A program made the translations under genes and the position numbers. The notes under the pieces were generated by a model. It was not told where the DNA came from. It saw only the letters and a list, made by a program, of their open reading frames with translations, and ran no database searches. 10,564 nt of DNA from Suilimivivens sp963638365 (GTDB lineage: Bacteria; Bacillota; Clostridia; Lachnospirales; Lachnospiraceae): NCBI GenBank assembly GCA_963638365.1, contig CAVHRK010000064.1, positions 1 to 10,564 on the forward strand, read 5' to 3'. Of this stretch, positions 7,646 through 10,564 are shown piece by piece. The number at the start of each line of letters is the position of its first letter. The stretch's first letter is position 1.

Positions 7646-7797
7646 GTAACTATTCAGACCCCATTCGTAAAACCGCAGTTTCACTGCTTAAGTTTTACTC
7701 ATGTGGTTGCTTCGCCATATAAATTATGTCAAATGGTTATAAAATGCTTGCATTTATATAACCATTTGACATAATTTGCATGGCTCTGAATAGTTAC
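7646..7797. repeat. 152-nt palindromic element with terminal inverted repeats and two internal hairpins
   Basis: The 13-nt end GTAACTATTCAGA (7646-7658) is repeated perfectly inverted at 7785-7797. Inside, hairpin A (7667-7698) pairs GTAAAAC with GTTTTAC around a GCAGT/ACTGC stem with loop TTC. Hairpin B (7714-7784) pairs GCCAT with ATGGC, then a perfect 21-bp stem (7721-7741 with 7757-7777), then six more pairs after a single bulged A. Together these form a three-way-junction layout. The base ATA flanks both ends (7643-7645 and 7798-7800), a possible but very short target duplication. No ORF of note lies within. It is probably a MITE or REP-like mobile repeat, or else a structured RNA. I cannot test its copy number. 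Confidence 0.8.
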
Positions 7798-7812
7798 ATA
7801 AATTTAATAGCG

Positions 7813-7840
7813 CATTTTTTAGAAAAATGTGGTATATTAT
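7813..7840 (+). promoter_or_regulatory. Candidate rsmG promoter with small inverted repeat
   Basis: Overlapping -10-like hexamers TATATT (7833-7838) and TATTAT (7835-7840) lie about 60 nt before rsmG. A good -35 box is not visible. Just upstream, CATTTTT (7813-7819) and AAAAATG (7823-7829) form a perfect 7-bp inverted repeat with spacer TAG, which could be an operator or simply AT-rich symmetry. Confidence 0.3.
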
Positions 7841-7899
7841 TATCCTAATATAGTTTGTTTATGGATGTAGCCAGAGAAAAATGGCAGATAGGATAATTT

Positions 7900-8625
7900 A
7901 TGGACAACTGGGATTTATTGACAGATTCTTTAAAAGAATTTCATATCACTTTAACGAATGAGCAGTTTCATCAGTTTCAGAATTATTATGAATTGATGAT
8001 TGAGTGGAATTCTTTTATGAACCTGACTGCAATTACAGAAATGGATGAAGTGATTATGAAACATTTTGTAGACAGTGTTTCATTGATTCAGGCTATTCCG
8101 GATCTTACACAAAAGGATTATTCCTTAATTGATGTAGGAACCGGTGCTGGTTTTCCCGGTATTCCGTTAAAAATTGTTTTTCCTGATTTGAAAATTACTT
8201 TACTGGATTCTTTAAATAAGAGAGTAAAGTTTTTGAATCAGGTGATTCTTGATTTGTCTTTAAAAAATATTTCAGCGATTCATGGAAGAGCTGAAGATCT
8301 GGCACAACAAAAGGAATACAGGGAACAGTATGATTTTTGTGTATCACGTGCGGTTGCAAATCTCGCTACTTTATCGGAATATTGTCTTCCTTTTGTGAAG
8401 AAGAAGGGTTATTTTATTTCTTATAAATCCGAAAAAATAACGGAAGAGTATGAGCAGGCCAAAAAGGCTATTCAGGTTTTAGGTGGTAATTATAAAAATC
8501 AGGTAGAATTCCATCTTCCGCAGTCAGATATTTACAGAAATTTATTTATAATTGAAAAGATATATACGACACCGAAGAAATATCCCAGAAAGGCCGGGTT
8601 ACCTTCGAAAGAACCAATTATGTGA
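7900..8625 (+). CDS. rsmG: 16S rRNA (guanine-527-N7)-methyltransferase RsmG (GidB)
   Basis: RsmG uses S-adenosylmethionine to methylate N7 of G527 (E. coli numbering) in the 530 loop of 16S rRNA. In many bacteria its loss gives low-level streptomycin resistance. The 241-aa product fits the family. The N-terminal part carries YYELMIEWNSFMNLTAIT (about 30-47). The SAM-binding glycine motif is LIDVGTGAGFPGIPLKI (about 83-99), followed by LLDSLNKRVKFLNQV. The tail TTPKKYPRKAGLPSKEPI is the typical C-terminal signature. ATG 7900 has a modest AGGAT binding site, and an in-frame stop just upstream excludes an earlier start. It follows mnmG, as is usual, but across a 268-nt gap holding the palindromic element, so it probably has its own promoter. 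Confidence 0.97.
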   Translation: MDNWDLLTDSLKEFHITLTNEQFHQFQNYYELMIEWNSFMNLTAITEMDEVIMKHFVDSVSLIQAIPDLTQKDYSLIDVGTGAGFPGIPLKIVFPDLKITLLDSLNKRVKFLNQVILDLSLKNISAIHGRAEDLAQQKEYREQYDFCVSRAVANLATLSEYCLPFVKKKGYFISYKSEKITEEYEQAKKAIQVLGGNYKNQVEFHLPQSDIYRNLFIIEKIYTTPKKYPRKAGLPSKEPIM

Positions 8626-8640
8626 TTTTTTTTTACTTTC

Positions 8641-8657
8641 CTAAAAACGGTTTTTAG
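8641..8657. terminator. Weak AT-rich hairpin after rsmG
   Basis: CTAAAAA (8641-8647) and TTTTTAG (8651-8657) form a 7-bp stem with loop CGG, just after a run of eight or more T residues (8627 onward). The stem is weak. It could act as a leaky bidirectional terminator, but it overlaps the candidate -35 region of the downstream kinase gene. Confidence 0.3.
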
Positions 8658-8680
8658 TATATGATATATATAAGTATAAT
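8651..8680 (+). promoter_or_regulatory. Candidate promoter of the histidine kinase operon
   Basis: A perfect -10 hexamer TATAAT sits at 8675-8680 in a very AT-rich gap. The -35 candidates, TTTTTA (8651-8656) or TTTTAG (8652-8657), are poor matches at 17-18 nt spacing. Transcription would start near 8687 and give a leader of about 65 nt. Confidence 0.4.
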
Positions 8681-8751
8681 TTTATCGTATTAAATCATAC
8701 ATATACCAGGTTTGACATCTTTGTTTTAGCAGAAATCAATGGGAGAAGATA

Positions 8752-9762
8752 ATGGATACAAATGAGAATTCTGTTATCGATGACATATATTACGCGTTTT
8801 TAAAAAAGAGAAATGAGTTAAATCGTCTTGTAGTAAAGAATCAGGAAGAAATTCAGGAAACAGAAACGCTTTTAAAGTCATTGATGGAAACAGATGCAGA
8901 TATGAAATATTTTTCTCCGCGTAATACGGAGGACATTTATAAAAACGAAATTTTATCTGCAAAAGATAAGATCAATCATTTAACTCAGGAAAATGAGAAG
9001 AATGCAAGTCAGATTGAGGAACTGTCAAAGAAAATCGACGAGTTAAAGGTTTTTAAGGATCAGGAGGCACATCGCAACGAGTTGTCCAGTGCATTACTGG
9101 ATATTCAGGAAATGGATCGTCAGCGGATTGCACGGGAACTCCATGATACCACAGTTCAGAATCTGGCTCATTTGATTCATGAAATTGAATTATGTTCTTT
9201 ATATATTGATAAAGATCCGATTCAGGCAAAATTGGAGTTAGAAACCTGTTCAAAGAATTTAAGAGGAATTATTGATGAAATGAGGATGGTCATTTTTAAT
9301 CTCCGTCCCATGTCATTTAATGATTTAGGATTTGACAGATGCCTTAATGATTTTATTCAGAATGTAAAGGAAACTAATCCGGATATTTTATTTGTAACAG
9401 ATGTAGATGAGGTTTCTACAAAGATTTCTGAATATAGGCTGTTGGTTTTATTCCGGATGATTCAGGAAGCTATACAGAATTCCATTATTCATTCCAAGTC
9501 AGATCGGATTGAACTGACAGTAAAGAATAGGGATCATCATTTACTTGTTACCATTAAAGATTATGGAATTGGTTTCGAATATGGTAATAAAAAGGAAAAT
9601 CATTTTGGTATATCCATAATGCAGGAAAGAGCAAAGATTATTCATGCAGTATTTCAGATTGATTCTGTTCTAAATAAGGGAACAGAAATTAAAATTGAAA
9701 TTGCTGCAGATGATAAGATAAAAGAGGGAGAGTTTTATGAGCACAAAAGTAATGTTGGTTGA
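8752..9762 (+). CDS. DegS-like soluble sensor histidine kinase
   Basis: This is a cytoplasmic two-component histidine kinase of 336 aa with no membrane segment or signal peptide. The N-terminal half (about 15-115) is highly charged and coiled-coil-like and probably acts as the sensor, as in DegS. The HisKA_3 dimerisation and phosphoacceptor domain follows, with His131 in the motif RQRIARELHDTTVQNLAHLI (123-142). The HATPase_c domain has an N-box with Asn243 (FRMIQEAIQNSIIHS) and a G1 box DYGIGF (270-275). HFGISIMQERA (284-294) is a G2-type motif. ATG 8752 follows a GGGAGAAG binding site. The downstream regulator overlaps its end by 26 nt, so they form one operon and a cognate pair. DegS is the closest model, but the signal is unknown and I do not assign the gene name. 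Confidence 0.93.
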   Translation: MDTNENSVIDDIYYAFLKKRNELNRLVVKNQEEIQETETLLKSLMETDADMKYFSPRNTEDIYKNEILSAKDKINHLTQENEKNASQIEELSKKIDELKVFKDQEAHRNELSSALLDIQEMDRQRIARELHDTTVQNLAHLIHEIELCSLYIDKDPIQAKLELETCSKNLRGIIDEMRMVIFNLRPMSFNDLGFDRCLNDFIQNVKETNPDILFVTDVDEVSTKISEYRLLVLFRMIQEAIQNSIIHSKSDRIELTVKNRDHHLLVTIKDYGIGFEYGNKKENHFGISIMQERAKIIHAVFQIDSVLNKGTEIKIEIAADDKIKEGEFYEHKSNVG

Positions 9763-10381
9763 TGACCACGCTTTAATTAGAGAAGGAATAAAACAATTAT
9801 TGGAATTTGATGGTTCGATTGAAGTGATCGAACAGGCTGGTGATGGAGCAGAATGTCTTGAAAAGTTACAACATGTTCTGCCCGATATTTTATTGCTTGA
9901 TATTAATATGCCTAATGTAAACGGAATTGAAGTTCTGGAAGAAATTAAAAAGAAAAATATCCCTGTTAAAGTTTTAATGCTGACTGTACATAGTGAAGTA
10001 GAATATCTTGTTCAGGCTGTTGATATTGGAGCAAATGGTTATATTCTGAAGGATTCCGGATCGGAGGAATTGCAGAAAGCAATCCAGTCTGTAATGGAAG
10101 GTGATTCTTATATTCAGCCAAGTCTGATTCCTTCTTTGAATTCCCGGTTGGTAAATCGTGATATTGATAAGGAGAAGATCGCTGCTTTAACGAAACGTGA
10201 GTTGGAAATTCTGACACAGATTTCCGGAGGTATGTTTAACAAAGAAATTGCCATGAATCTGAATATTAGTGAGCGCACGGTTAAGAATCATATTTCCAAT
10301 ATCTTTAAGAAGATTGATGTTTCCGATCGTACCCAGGCGGCTGTCTTTGCAATCCGGAATAATATTGTAAAGCTGTTTTAA
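9737..10381 (+). CDS. DegU-like response regulator (NarL/FixJ family)
   Basis: The 214-aa protein has a receiver domain and a LuxR-type DNA-binding domain. The receiver (about 3-120) has the acidic pair Asp9-Asp10 (VMLVDDHALIREG), the phosphoacceptor Asp55 (LLLDINMPN), Thr83 (MLTVHS) and Lys105 (ILKDSGS). The helix-turn-helix domain (about 148-208) carries LTKRELEILTQISGGMFNKE and LNISERTVKNHISNIFKKID, typical of NarL/FixJ regulators. ATG 9737 follows AGGGAGAG and lies inside the 3' end of the kinase gene, so translation is coupled. It should be phosphorylated by that kinase and bind DNA as a dimer. Targets cannot be inferred from this window. A terminator follows 36 nt after its stop. Confidence 0.95.
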   Translation: MSTKVMLVDDHALIREGIKQLLEFDGSIEVIEQAGDGAECLEKLQHVLPDILLLDINMPNVNGIEVLEEIKKKNIPVKVLMLTVHSEVEYLVQAVDIGANGYILKDSGSEELQKAIQSVMEGDSYIQPSLIPSLNSRLVNRDIDKEKIAALTKRELEILTQISGGMFNKEIAMNLNISERTVKNHISNIFKKIDVSDRTQAAVFAIRNNIVKLF

Positions 10382-10416
10382 TTTTAAGTGCTGTTTTGAG
10401 TTGCCATGCATATGAG

Positions 10417-10440
10417 AAAATGATCCAGTGGATCATTTTT
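10417..10440 (+). terminator. Intrinsic terminator after the two-component operon
   Basis: AAAATGATCC (10417-10426) pairs perfectly with GGATCATTTT (10430-10439) around loop AGT, and a T run ends the stem. It is placed 36 nt after the response regulator stop, as expected for an operon end. Confidence 0.8.
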
Positions 10441-10469
10441 GAGTATTGTGTTAAATTAAATATATGTAA

Positions 10470-10509
10470 AAAATAGACGATATATTATAATTGATATATC
10501 GTCTATTTT
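10470..10509. terminator. Perfect 16-bp AT-rich inverted repeat, terminator-like
   Basis: AAAATAGACGATATAT (10470-10485) and its exact complement (10494-10509) enclose the 8-nt spacer TATAATTG. The A run on one side and the T run on the other make it terminator-like in both directions. A group II intron start follows two bases later, so it may be the intron's target hairpin. Confidence 0.7.
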
Positions 10510-10511
10510 AA

Positions 10512-10564
10512 GTGCGCCCGGCGGCGCACGTTTCTAGCCGGTGAAAGTCCGGAATCCGCCCGGT
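10512..10564 (+). mobile_element. 5' end of a group II intron (truncated by window end)
   Basis: The stretch opens with GTGCGCCCGGC, a match to the conserved GUGYG 5' end of group II introns. GTGCGCC (10512-10518) pairs with GGCGCAC (10523-10529) around CGGC. Next comes TCTAGCCGGTGAAAGTCCGG (10533-10552), in which CCGG pairs with CCGG around TGAAAGT. From memory this resembles the start of domain I in bacterial introns such as the Oceanobacillus iheyensis group IIC intron (GUGUGCCCGGC, then GGGUGAGAGUCCC). GC content is far above that of its surroundings. The reverse transcriptase/maturase and the rest of the ribozyme would lie beyond the window. Confidence 0.7.

Noticed and set aside
7646..7797. 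tRNA or other known RNA gene suggested by the cloverleaf-like fold
   Set aside because: The arms are too long, only two inner hairpins exist, and no anticodon, T-loop or D-loop consensus is present.
8712..8740. TTGACA at 8712-8717 as the -35 of a kinase promoter
   Set aside because: The matching -10 position (ATCAAT, 8735-8740) is poor, and transcription would begin only a few bases before the start codon, inside the ribosome binding site.

Overview
The window looks like an origin-proximal chromosome segment of an AT-rich Gram-positive anaerobe of the Clostridia, most likely Lachnospiraceae. This rests on gene order (rnpA, yidD, yidC, jag, mnmE, mnmG, rsmG), on strong AGGAGG-type ribosome binding sites, and on clostridial-style YidC and RnpA sequences. 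All eleven genes read rightward and there is little non-coding space. The family assignment is inference from protein style, not a database match.

Positions 33-2598 hold RNA-processing and membrane-biogenesis genes: rnpA (RNase P protein), yidD, yidC (membrane insertase) and jag/khpB (RNA-binding protein). YidD and YidC both serve membrane protein insertion. A 22-nt perfect palindrome with a candidate promoter separates jag from mnmE.

Positions 2676-7631 hold mnmE and mnmG, whose products form the complex that modifies wobble uridine of certain tRNAs. Two genes that look like sugar metabolism lie between them: a xylose-isomerase-like TIM-barrel protein (4100-4921) and a ThuA-like protein (4993-5697). 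They are placed with operon-like spacing, and the ThuA-like gene appears translationally coupled to mnmG.

Positions 7632-7899 contain no gene. They hold a 152-nt element (7646-7797) with 13-nt perfect terminal inverted repeats enclosing two hairpins, a three-way-junction layout suggestive of a mobile palindromic repeat or structured RNA. After it come rsmG (7900-8625, 16S rRNA methyltransferase) and a two-component pair: a soluble DegS-like histidine kinase (8752-9762) and an overlapping DegU-like response regulator (9737-10381).

The right end has an intrinsic terminator (10417-10440), then a perfect 16-bp inverted repeat (10470-10509). Two bases after that, a GC-rich stretch begins that matches the 5' end of a bacterial group II intron and runs off the window. 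The placement fits the habit of group IIC introns to insert just downstream of terminator-like hairpins.
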